From Bacteroidales bacterium (GTDB lineage Bacteria > Bacteroidota > Bacteroidia > Bacteroidales > PUMT01): a DNA stretch of 5,622 nt. Under the pieces are notes generated by a model. That model was given only the letters and a program-made list of their open reading frames with translations, ran no database searches and had not been told where the DNA came from. Shown here in pieces: positions 1-5,622 of the stretch. Positions within the stretch are counted from its first letter, which is position 1; each line of letters begins with the position of its first letter. Location of the stretch: contig SKQJ01000024.1 in NCBI GenBank assembly GCA_007119075.1, positions 1-5,622 of the forward strand, in the 5' to 3' direction. The translations under genes and the position numbers were made by a program.

Positions 1-3000
1 CCGGGGTACAGGGCCGTCAGCCTTGACGATCTCAGGGAGGTCTATTACGAGCAGGCCGCGGCGCTTTTTGATGCAGGCGCCGATATCCTCCTGCTTGAAA
101 CCGTTTTCGACACCCTGAATGCCAAAGCGGCCCTCAGCGCGATAAACAGGCTGTTTGGCAACAGGAAGCGCGCCATTCCCGTGATGCTTTCGTTCACGAT
201 TACCGATGCAAGCGGCAGGACGCTCTCGGGCCAGACACTCGAAGCTTTTGTTTACTCGGTGTCCCATTTTCCCTTGATGAGCATCGGATTGAATTGTGCC
301 CTGGGAGCCAAAGAGCTCAGCTCACACATTGAAGAATTAAGCGGGCTGACCCCGTTTCATACCAGCATCTATCCCAATGCAGGCCTGCCCAACCAGTTCG
401 GGGAATATGATGAAACGCCCGAGGAAATGGCGGTATTCATGGAAACATTCCTTCAGAAAGGACTGGTGAACATAATCGGCGGGTGTTGTGGCACTACCGG
501 CGAACATATCAGGATCTTCAGCCGGCTCGCACAACAGGCCAGGGTAAGGGTTCCGGTTGACAAAAAACCGGCCCTGAGGCTGAGCGGGCTCGAGCCGCTG
601 CCTGTTTTCGAGGGAAGCAATTTTATAAATATCGGGGAACGCACCAATGTATCAGGTTCAAGGAAATTCGCCCGGCTTATAAGGGAGGACAGATTTGACG
701 AAGCACTGGAAATAGCGCGGCAACAGATTGAAAGCGGGGCGCAGATCATAGATGTCAATATGGACGATGCGATGCTCGATGCCGAAAAGTCAATGGTAAG
801 GTTACTGAATCTCATGGCCGCCGAACCGGATATTGCAAGGGTTCCGGTAATGGTCGATTCCTCCAGGTGGTCGGTGCTCGAAGCGGGGTTGAAGTGCCTC
901 CAGGGAAAGGGGGTGGTTAATTCAATAAGCCTGAAGGAAGGAGAAGAGGTTTTCCTTGACCAGGCGAGGGTTGTCAGGGACCTTGGCGCGGCGGTCGTGG
1001 TCATGGCCTTCGACGAGAAGGGCCAGGCCGATACGTTTGAGCGAAGAAAAGAGATCTGCGGCAGGGCCTACGAGCTCCTTGTCAGCAGGGTTGGTTTTCC
1101 TCCCGAAGATATAATTTTTGATCCCAATATCCTTACTATCTGCACCGGGATGGAAGAGCATGATAATTATGCGGTCGATTTTCTCAAATCGGTCGAATGG
1201 ATCAGGGCAAATCTTCCATATGCCAGTGTAAGCGGCGGAGTTTCAAATCTTTCGTTTTCCTTCCGGGGAAACGACCACATCAGGGAAGCCATGCATTCTG
1301 CTTTCCTGTATCATGCCACAAGGGCGGGACTGAACATGGGGATAGTAAATGCCGGATCGCTGAAGGTCTATGACCAGTTGCCTGCCGATCTGCTGACCCT
1401 TGTCGAAGATGCCATATTCAACCGGAGAGAGGATTCTGCCCAGAGGCTTACGGAGTTTGCCGAAAAATCGGGCAAAGCGGGTGAAAAAGAAGCTGTGGGT
1501 GTAGCCGAATGGAGAGAAAAACCCGTAAGGGACAGGATAATCCATGCACTGGTAAACGGGATGGACCAGTTTATCACGGCCGACGTGGAGGAGGCCCGCG
1601 GAAGCTTTGCCAGGTCGCTGGAACTTATTGAAGGTCCCCTGATGGAAGGCATGAATGTTGTCGGCGACCTGTTCGGGGAAGGAAAAATGTTCCTGCCCCA
1701 GGTAGTAAAGAGCGCGCGGGTGATGAAAAAGGCGGTGGCATATCTCCAGCCTTTCATCGAACAGGAAAAAGCCGAAGGCGACACCCGGAAAAATGCAGGC
1801 AAGGTGGTCATGGCGACCGTAAAGGGCGACGTTCACGACATAGGAAAAAACATTGTAGGCGTAGTGCTTGGATGCAATAACTACGAGGTGATCGACCTTG
1901 GCGTGATGGTTCCCTCCGAGATCATTATCGGCACTGCGATCAGGGAAAAGGCCGATGTTGTCGGCCTGAGCGGCCTGATTACCCCCTCGCTCGAGGAAAT
2001 GGTCCATGTAGCGGGACAGATGCAGTCAAGGGGGCTGGACATACCGCTGCTTATAGGAGGTGCCACCACAAGCGAGATGCATACCGCAGTAAAGATAGCG
2101 CCCGGATATGACAGTCCGGTAATCCACGTGCGGGATGCTTCAAAATGCACCGGGGTGCTGTCGTCGCTGCTTTCACCGGAGCAAAAACCCGGCTATGTCA
2201 GGCAAATGGGCCAGCGCTATGAAAGTCTCAGGGAAAGACAGAAAAACATAAGGGCCGGGAAGCAATATGTCAGCCTGGAGAAGGCCAGGCAGAACAGGTT
2301 CGTCTTCGATCCTGCCCGGGCACACATTGTCACTCCTTCTGAAGGCGAAATCGTTTTGCAAAAACTGCCGGCAAAAACCCTTATCCCTTATATTGACTGG
2401 ACGTTCTTTTTCCATGCCTGGGAGATCAGGGGCAGGTACCCGGCAATACTCGAGGATCCCGTCAAAGGGACGGAAGCCGCCAGGCTCTATAAGGACGCCC
2501 TGGATATGCTGGACAGGATCATGAAAAACGATATGCTTGAGATAAACGGCATTGCCGTGTTCTATCCTGCCGCCTCTTCCGGTGACGATGTCATCATTTA
2601 CAACGATCCTGACAGGGAGAAGGAAATGGCCCGGTTCCATTTTCTCCGTAACCAGGAAAAAAAAGAGGCAGGAGTTCCCAACCTGTGCCTTGCCGATTTC
2701 ATTGCGCCTGCTGAAACCGGCATTGCCGATTTTATGGGACTCTTTGCCGTTACCGCCGGAAAAGGGATCGGCCGGTGGATAAAAAAGTTTGAAGACGATC
2801 ATGACGATTACAGCAGCATCATGCTAAAAATACTGGCCGACAGGCTAGCGGAGGCTTTCGCGGAATACCTGCATGAAAAGGTCAGAAAAGAATACTGGGG
2901 ATATGACGGGGATGAAAATTTCAGTCCGCCCGAATTGCTGAAGGAAACCTACCGGGGCATAAGACCTGCACCCGGCTATCCTGCCTGTCCGGAACATTCG

Positions 3001-3234
3001 GAAAAAGAAACACTTTTCAAAGTTCTCGGCGCACCGGAAAAAACCGGCATCATGCTTACCGAAAGCTACATGATGCAGCCTGCCGCCTCGGTTTGCGGAT
3101 ACTATTTTGCCCATCCCGAAAGCAGGTATTTCAATATTGGAAGAGTCCTTGAAGACCAGGTAATTGATTATGCCACGCGGAAAGGGATTACGGCCCCACA
3201 GGCGAGCACGCTTCTCTCGCCCCTGATCGGGTAA
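1..3234 (+). CDS. metH: Cobalamin-dependent methionine synthase (5-methyltetrahydrofolate--homocysteine methyltransferase), 5'-truncated by the window edge
   Basis: This enzyme moves a methyl group from 5-methyltetrahydrofolate to homocysteine through protein-bound cobalamin, giving methionine and tetrahydrofolate in the cytoplasm. The frame is open from base 1 to the TAA at 3232-3234 (1077 residues), so the start lies outside. Aligned from memory with E. coli MetH (1227 aa), about 147 residues are missing. Domains by window residue: end of the homocysteine barrel (1 to ~175), with zinc ligands Cys99 (GLNCALG) and Cys162-Cys163 (GGCCGTT); pterin-binding barrel (~205-470, [13 protein letters not shown]); helical cap and B12 domain (~495-745), with DVHDIGKN giving cobalt-ligand His612, Asp610 and Ser663; AdoMet activation domain (~750-1077), with Asp799 in YIDW and the RPAPGYP motif at 988. 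All key residues seen are intact and there is no frameshift. Having the activation domain implies reductive reactivation with AdoMet. The gene converges on pfkA. No regulatory signal is visible because the 5' end is absent. Confidence 0.98.
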   Translation, partial: PGYRAVSLDDLREVYYEQAAALFDAGADILLLETVFDTLNAKAALSAINRLFGNRKRAIPVMLSFTITDASGRTLSGQTLEAFVYSVSHFPLMSIGLNCALGAKELSSHIEELSGLTPFHTSIYPNAGLPNQFGEYDETPEEMAVFMETFLQKGLVNIIGGCCGTTGEHIRIFSRLAQQARVRVPVDKKPALRLSGLEPLPVFEGSNFINIGERTNVSGSRKFARLIREDRFDEALEIARQQIESGAQIIDVNMDDAMLDAEKSMVRLLNLMAAEPDIARVPVMVDSSRWSVLEAGLKCLQGKGVVNSISLKEGEEVFLDQARVVRDLGAAVVVMAFDEKGQADTFERRKEICGRAYELLVSRVGFPPEDIIFDPNILTICTGMEEHDNYAVDFLKSVEWIRANLPYASVSGGVSNLSFSFRGNDHIREAMHSAFLYHATRAGLNMGIVNAGSLKVYDQLPADLLTLVEDAIFNRREDSAQRLTEFAEKSGKAGEKEAVGVAEWREKPVRDRIIHALVNGMDQFITADVEEARGSFARSLELIEGPLMEGMNVVGDLFGEGKMFLPQVVKSARVMKKAVAYLQPFIEQEKAEGDTRKNAGKVVMATVKGDVHDIGKNIVGVVLGCNNYEVIDLGVMVPSEIIIGTAIREKADVVGLSGLITPSLEEMVHVAGQMQSRGLDIPLLIGGATTSEMHTAVKIAPGYDSPVIHVRDASKCTGVLSSLLSPEQKPGYVRQMGQRYESLRERQKNIRAGKQYVSLEKARQNRFVFDPARAHIVTPSEGEIVLQKLPAKTLIPYIDWTFFFHAWEIRGRYPAILEDPVKGTEAARLYKDALDMLDRIMKNDMLEINGIAVFYPAASSGDDVIIYNDPDREKEMARFHFLRNQEKKEAGVPNLCLADFIAPAETGIADFMGLFAVTAGKGIGRWIKKFEDDHDDYSSIMLKILADRLAEAFAEYLHEKVRKEYWGYDGDENFSPPELLKETYRGIRPAPGYPACPEHSEKETLFKVLGAPEKTGIMLTESYMMQPAASVCGYYFAHPESRYFNIGRVLEDQVIDYATRKGITAPQASTLLSPLIG

Positions 3235-3240
3235 CGAAGG

Positions 3241-3343
3241 GGGCCTTTGATTCCCGGATGTCCGGCGCCTTGTATCCATGAAGCATCCCCCTGCGGTGCG
3301 TGAGGCCTTTGGATAACTTGTCTGCCTGGCGAATCAAAGAGCC
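3241..3343. repeat. Inverted repeat spanning the metH/pfkA convergent gap
   Basis: CTTTGATTC at 3245-3253 is the exact reverse complement of GAATCAAAG at 3331-3339. Extending to 3241-3253 and 3331-3343 gives 11 of 13 matching positions. The right arm covers the pfkA stop codon. Inside lie a small dyad, CCGGA-TG-TCCGG (3254-3265), and a G5/C5 pair (3239-3243 with 3287-3291). CCTGGC/GCCAGG (3325-3330 with 3341-3346) forms an alternative 6-bp stem over the pfkA stop. None is followed by a T-run on either strand, so a classical intrinsic terminator is not supported. It could be a long-range 3'-end structure for either transcript, or chance. Confidence 0.4.
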
Positions 3344-4314
3344 AGGATTTCGGCTATTTTCTTGAGCTCAACGTTTATCTTGTCATGATGTTTGATCGTC
3401 TTTTCAAAGGGCGTGAACACTATCTCCCTGTTTACGGAACCCACCATTTCCCCCCTTTTGCCATCCAGCAGCCGTAATACAGCCTGGTAACCGAGTCCGC
3501 TGGCCAGGATACGGTCATAGGCGGTAGGGCTGCCGCCCCGCTGGATATGCCCGAGTATGGTAACCCTTGTCCCGTAATCGGGAAACCTTTCATTCACGAT
3601 CTTTTTGACTTCCATGGCACCTCCGAAATCATCTCCTTCCGATACAATTATAATGGCCGATGACTCCTCTTCGGAAAACCTCTTTTCAAGCCTGTCCAGC
3701 AGCTCTTCGATATGGGTTTTTGTTTCCGGGATAAGGATCTTTTTTGCCCCGCTTGCTATACCGCTGCGAAGAGCTATAAACCCGGCATCACGGCCCATAA
3801 CTTCGACAATAAAGAGACGGTCGTGCGAATGGGCCGTATCCCTCAGTCTGTCAACAGCCCATACCACGGTATTTACTGCAGTATCATATCCTATTGTATA
3901 GTCAGTGCCATAAAGGTCGTTGTCAACAGTCCCCGGCATACCTGTTACCGGGAAATCAAATTCTTCCATGAATATCTTTCCCCCGGCGAAGGTCCCGTCG
4001 CCGCCGATAAGAACCAGTGCGTCGATCTCATGTTTTTTAAGGTTCTCCCGGGCTTTCCTTCGGCCTTCCTCAGTCCTGAATTCCTCGCTCCTGGCGCTTT
4101 TCAGTATCGTTCCGCCCAGTGAGATTATGTTTTCAACGCCCAGCTTGTCCAGGGGCTTTATCATGCCGCTGATCATACCGTTATAACCCCTGTAAATGCC
4201 GGCAACTTCAATTTTATGATAGAGGCCTGTTTTTACCACCGCCCTGATGGCGGCGTTCATGCCGGGCGAGTCACCTCCGGATGTCAATACGCCGATTTTT
4301 TTTATTTTTCCCAT
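3334..4314 (-). CDS. pfkA: ATP-dependent 6-phosphofructokinase
   Basis: This enzyme phosphorylates fructose 6-phosphate to fructose 1,6-bisphosphate, the committed step of glycolysis, in the cytoplasm. At 326 residues it is close to the usual ~320 of the bacterial homotetrameric family. Motifs in order: TSGGDSPGMNAAIR (11-24, nucleotide site), GGTILKSARS (67-76), GGDGT (104-108), PGTVDND (127-133, with the catalytic Asp131), MGRDAGF (173-179), and LGHIQRGGSP (254-263, sugar-phosphate binding). Gly107, and Gly128 where the PPi-dependent enzymes carry Lys, mark it as ATP- rather than PPi-dependent; PPi enzymes have GGDD and PKTIDND. Thr108 replaces the Ser of the E. coli GGDGS. Of the E. coli allosteric arginines 21 and 25, the first is kept (Arg24) and the second is Lys28, so effector response may differ. 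The ATG at 4312-4314 is preceded by an A-rich leader with no clear Shine-Dalgarno, as is common in Bacteroidota. It appears monocistronic: a terminator of the upstream gene lies before it and metH converges on it. Confidence 0.97.
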   Translation of the reverse strand: MGKIKKIGVLTSGGDSPGMNAAIRAVVKTGLYHKIEVAGIYRGYNGMISGMIKPLDKLGVENIISLGGTILKSARSEEFRTEEGRRKARENLKKHEIDALVLIGGDGTFAGGKIFMEEFDFPVTGMPGTVDNDLYGTDYTIGYDTAVNTVVWAVDRLRDTAHSHDRLFIVEVMGRDAGFIALRSGIASGAKKILIPETKTHIEELLDRLEKRFSEEESSAIIIVSEGDDFGGAMEVKKIVNERFPDYGTRVTILGHIQRGGSPTAYDRILASGLGYQAVLRLLDGKRGEMVGSVNREIVFTPFEKTIKHHDKINVELKKIAEILAL

Positions 4315-4355
4315 TTCTCTTTTGCTTTTATTTTATAATTAAATTAATAAAACCA

Positions 4356-4447
4356 CCACCGGGGAGGCGGGCAGAATGTAATTTACGAAAAAGACGCCTG
4401 GAAAACAACACCAACGGCTTTGATGCGCCTTTAATGTGCCCCGGTGG
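4356..4447. repeat. 9-bp inverted repeat flanking the candidate pfkA promoter
   Basis: CCACCGGGG (4356-4364) and CCCCGGTGG (4439-4447) are exact reverse complements separated by 74 bp. The candidate pfkA promoter lies between them. One arm falls in the presumed pfkA 5' leader and the other upstream of the presumed -33 box, so only one arm would be transcribed from that promoter. Possible roles are two operator half-sites that loop, or a secondary structure in a longer read-through transcript. The arms are short and GC-rich, so chance is possible. Confidence 0.4.
4378..4408 (-). promoter_or_regulatory. Candidate Bacteroidota-type promoter for pfkA
   Basis: On the minus strand, TTG (4406-4408) is followed after 20 bp by TAAATTAC (4378-4385). 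The published Bacteroidota primary-sigma pattern is a TTG-containing -33 box and TAnnTTTG at -7, with roughly this spacing. The -7 box here deviates at its last two bases. Transcription would start near 4371, giving a leader of about 57 nt before the pfkA ATG. Support is pattern similarity only. Confidence 0.33.
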
Positions 4448-4449
4448 CC

Positions 4450-4484
4450 CCAGTTCCCGGCGGCGACTGGCGCGCTATGGCGCG
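4450..4484. other. GC-rich hairpin-forming spacer upstream of pfkA
   Basis: Two short dyads sit side by side: CCAGT/ACTGG (4450-4454 with 4466-4470), and CGCGC-TATG-GCGCG (4471-4484), a 5-bp all-GC stem with a 4-nt loop. TGGCGCG also occurs twice with a 10-bp period (4468-4474 and 4478-4484). The stretch is sharply GC-rich compared with the AT-rich DNA at 4315-4352. No coding potential is convincing. It lies just beyond the terminator of the upstream gene, so it may be untranscribed or present only in read-through RNA. Confidence 0.35.
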
Positions 4485-4503
4485 GGGGAGAGTTCGTGCA
4501 TGC

Positions 4504-4533
4504 AAACAAAAAAGAGCCGGGATCAACCGGCTC
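4504..4533 (-). terminator. Rho-independent terminator of the secreted PepSY-like gene
   Basis: Read on the minus strand, GAGCCGG (4527-4533) pairs perfectly with CCGGCTC (4514-4520) around a 6-nt TTGATC loop. Six T residues follow immediately (4508-4513), then GTTT. It begins 44 nt after the TGA at 4578-4580, so it should end transcription of that gene and insulate pfkA. A perfect 8-bp palindrome, TGCATGCA (4497-4504), lies directly downstream. Confidence 0.9.
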
Positions 4534-4577
4534 CTTTACTCCGCAAATCGAAACGCAAACCATAACTGCCGCCTCAA

Positions 4578-5408
4578 TCAGTAACGGCGGTCATGGCGGC
4601 GCTCATCTTCATGTTCGTGCGCCCCGACTTCTTCCTCGTCGAGAACTTCTCCATCATGGGTGATTTTTAAAATTCTGGATTCTTCTTCTTCCGTTTTTTC
4701 TATTTTTACCCTGTATACAGTGCCTTCTTCAGGATCGGTCACCAGAAAAGCCTCTGATGGCCTCCAATCCGCGTAATCCTCCCGGAGCGTTTCCTGAACT
4801 TCCTCCGGCAGGCTGTCAGGATCAAGCGATCTTGCCTGGTCCATTGCTCCCCTCCGACCATGTTCGTGATGCATGTGCTGGTCCTGGCGGTTTTCGCCAT
4901 GATGCATATGCTGCTCCCGGTTACGCTCGCCATGATCCTGCTGTTCCTCTGTACCGTCAGATTCCTGGCGGCCTCTCTGAAGATCCCTGTCATATTCATC
5001 TTCATCTTCCCGTATTTCAGCATCCTCTTCTTCGATAATCTCACCAAGTCGTGTCATTGTCACGATTTTGGCCTCCTCATTATCGGCATCATGCAATTTT
5101 ACCCTGTAGACAGTGCCTTCTTCTGGATCGCTTTCCAGTGAAGCTTCAACAGGGATCCAGTCCCCGTATTCGCTTTTAAGGGTATCCCTGACAGTCTGAG
5201 GCAGTCCGTCGATCTCCATTGTTCTTTCATCACGCGGGAGGTCCCTTCTCTCCTGTTCCTGCCGGTCCCGGCTTTCCTGCTCCTGTCTTTGCTGTTCCTG
5301 CCTTTCCTGGCCCTGTCTTTCCTGCTCCTGAATGGATGTATAGCCAGGATTTACGGCAACAAACAATCCTAAAACAAGTGTAGCTATGATAAATTTAATC
5401 CGTTTCAT
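4578..5408 (-). CDS. Secreted protein with two PepSY-like domains and a His-rich linker, function unknown
   Basis: I do not recognise a named gene. From the ATG at 5406-5408 the product has 276 residues and no cysteine. A Sec signal peptide is clear: the basic start MKRIK and a hydrophobic core at about 6-19, with cleavage probably near residues 24-25. With no lipobox Cys, it is likely periplasmic or exported. Residues 27-56 are a Q/E/R-rich tract. Residues 67-129 and 198-260 align without gaps (about 32 of 63 identical) and share LP-x2-V-x2-TL, a DW pair and DPEEGTVYRVK. This fits the 'putative beta-lactamase-inhibitor-like, PepSY-like' family of Bacteroidota; the assignment is from memory of the pattern. 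The linker (159-183) and tail (264-272) are His-rich, suggesting metal binding (inference). A TTG seven codons upstream directly abuts AGGA, but the ATG gives a normal signal peptide and was preferred. The gene stands alone, with its own terminator. Confidence 0.85.
   Translation of the reverse strand: MKRIKFIIATLVLGLFVAVNPGYTSIQEQERQGQERQEQQRQEQESRDRQEQERRDLPRDERTMEIDGLPQTVRDTLKSEYGDWIPVEASLESDPEEGTVYRVKLHDADNEEAKIVTMTRLGEIIEEEDAEIREDEDEYDRDLQRGRQESDGTEEQQDHGERNREQHMHHGENRQDQHMHHEHGRRGAMDQARSLDPDSLPEEVQETLREDYADWRPSEAFLVTDPEEGTVYRVKIEKTEEEESRILKITHDGEVLDEEEVGAHEHEDERRHDRRY
4629..5210 (-). repeat. Intragenic domain duplication (two copies, 393 bp apart)
   Basis: The two PepSY-like domains are encoded at 5022-5210 (copy 1) and 4629-4817 (copy 2), each 189 bp, with no gap needed to align the proteins. 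Around the shared motif the DNA is nearly identical: 4704-4739 and 5097-5132 match at 33 of 36 bases, including most synonymous positions. The flanks are more diverged. This shows an internal duplication, kept similar either by recent origin, local gene conversion or constraint. Confidence 0.85.
4868..4933 (-). repeat. Two tandem 33-bp units encoding a His-rich 11-residue repeat
   Basis: The units at 4868-4900 and 4901-4933 match at 24 of 33 bases. One base out of register, they encode HGERNREQHMH (residues 159-169) and HGENRQDQHMH (170-180), followed by a partial HEHG. The QHMHH pattern is typical of metal-chelating stretches, but that role is inferred. A length-variable repeat like this may differ between related strains. 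Confidence 0.75.
5241..5330 (-). repeat. Low-complexity Q/E/R-coding tract
   Basis: This stretch encodes residues 27-56, directly after the signal peptide, almost wholly Gln, Glu and Arg in RQEQ-like units. At DNA level it is built from CCTG and CCTTTCCTG-like short words, clearest at about 5275-5330. It probably forms a disordered or extended charged helix separating the mature N-terminus from domain 1. Such tracts change length readily by slippage. Confidence 0.65.
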
Positions 5409-5458
5409 AATATTGATTTTAATTAACAATCCTTACGTATTTAAACCACACTATTTAG

Positions 5459-5474
5459 TATCAGAATTGTGCCA
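5459..5474 (-). promoter_or_regulatory. Weak sigma-54-like promoter element
   Basis: On the minus strand, TGGCAC (5469-5474) matches the -24 box of sigma-54 promoters exactly. It is followed after 5 bp by TGAT instead of the usual TTGC, so the -12 box is poor and about one base too close. It sits 50-66 bp upstream of the ATG of the secreted protein, which suits a promoter. Dyads and phased repeats further upstream could be activator sites. A primary-sigma TAnnTTTG box with a well-spaced TTG was not found here. Confidence 0.27.
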
Positions 5475-5497
5475 TAAAATCGCAAACAGTAAATCTC

Positions 5498-5510
5498 ACT
5501 GCTTGTCAGT
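5498..5510. promoter_or_regulatory. Short ACTG-N5-CAGT dyad
   Basis: ACTG (5498-5501) and CAGT (5507-5510) form a dyad with a 5-bp centre. A further CAGT lies at 5487-5490. It sits about 90 bp upstream of the secreted-protein ATG and could be a regulator half-site pair. The arms are only 4 bp, so the support is slight. Confidence 0.2.
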
Positions 5511-5524
5511 TACTTAACCATCTG

Positions 5525-5557
5525 AAGAAATATCACGAAATGTATAAGAAATATACA
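5525..5557. promoter_or_regulatory. Phased GAAAT repeats with a 17-bp dyad, candidate regulator-binding region
   Basis: AAGAAATAT occurs at 5525-5533 and again at 5546-5554, exactly 21 bp apart (two helical turns). A related GAAATGT lies between them at 5537-5543, so GAAAT starts at 5527, 5537 and 5548. Overlapping this is a perfect dyad, TGTATA-AGAAA-TATACA (5541-5557). It lies 117-149 bp upstream of the secreted-protein ATG, a usual distance for an activator site or intrinsically curved DNA. The rest of 5409-5622 holds no gene that I can support. Confidence 0.4.
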
Positions 5558-5622
5558 AGTGTGGAAAGTAGAAACACATTTTACTATGAGGGCATCTCTT
5601 TTTTGCTTGAATCCGGGGGCCG

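Noticed and set aside
181..186. GTG/ATG as the start of metH
   Set aside because: The frame is open to base 1 and the residues before it (GADILLLET and so on) continue the homocysteine-binding barrel, so this is internal.
1243..2007. Long antisense open frame (254 codons) opposite metH, with others at 453-1004 and 2173-2802
   Set aside because: All lie wholly opposite a well-conserved enzyme. The translations show no recognisable domain and are explained by the codon usage of metH.
3325..3346. CCTGGC/GCCAGG hairpin as the pfkA terminator
   Set aside because: The 6-bp stem has a 10-nt loop, overlaps the stop codon and is not followed by a T-run on either strand.
4339..4563. Small minus-strand open frame between pfkA and the secreted protein
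   Set aside because: It runs straight through the rho-independent terminator and the GC hairpins, has no recognisable motif, and overlaps the candidate pfkA promoter.
4436..5141. Plus-strand open frames opposite the secreted-protein gene
   Set aside because: They are mirror images of the repetitive His/Gln/Glu coding DNA. Apparent hydrophobic runs come from the reverse complement of acidic codons.
5427..5429. TTG as the start of the secreted protein, with AGGA directly before it
   Set aside because: The AGGA touches the start codon with no spacing. It would add seven residues before a well-formed signal peptide that begins at the ATG at 5406-5408.
5535..5560. TACATTTC-like -7 boxes on the minus strand as a primary-sigma promoter
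   Set aside because: The match to TAnnTTTG is near, but the closest TTG lies only 11 bp upstream, too short for the usual spacing, and the site is far from the ATG.
5588..5607. GAG...CTC followed by six T residues as a plus-strand terminator
   Set aside because: The stem has only three Watson-Crick pairs plus a wobble, and there is no plus-strand gene upstream to terminate.

Overview
The window reads as chromosomal DNA from a member of the Bacteroidota, probably Bacteroidales-like. The support is modest: gene starts are preceded by A/T-rich leaders without a clear Shine-Dalgarno, AGG and ATA codons are frequent, and there is a secreted PepSY-like protein of a kind common in that phylum. Nothing indicates a mobile element, CRISPR array, tRNA or rRNA.

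Layout. Positions 1-3234 (+) hold the last ~1077 residues of cobalamin-dependent methionine synthase, metH. The left edge of the window cuts its homocysteine-binding barrel, so about 147 N-terminal residues are missing. A 99-bp convergent gap (3235-3333) with inverted repeats but no classical U-tract terminator separates it from pfkA (3334-4314, -), an ATP-type 6-phosphofructokinase. Upstream of pfkA lies a 263-bp spacer with a candidate Bacteroidota-type promoter, a 9-bp inverted repeat around it, small GC-rich hairpins and a good rho-independent terminator (4504-4533, -). That terminator belongs to the next gene (4578-5408, -), which encodes a 276-residue secreted protein. This protein has two half-identical PepSY-like domains, a Q/E/R-rich N-terminal tract and a His-rich linker containing an 11-residue tandem repeat. 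Positions 5409-5622 are AT-rich and gene-free. They hold a weak sigma-54-like element and a set of phased repeats and dyads that could control the secreted protein.

The three genes look like separate transcription units rather than a pathway: one-carbon/methionine metabolism, glycolysis and an envelope protein of unknown role. The two metabolic genes are ordinary housekeeping genes. The least explained part is the secreted tandem-domain, His-rich protein with its structured upstream region. I see no convincing multi-gene novel system in this window.
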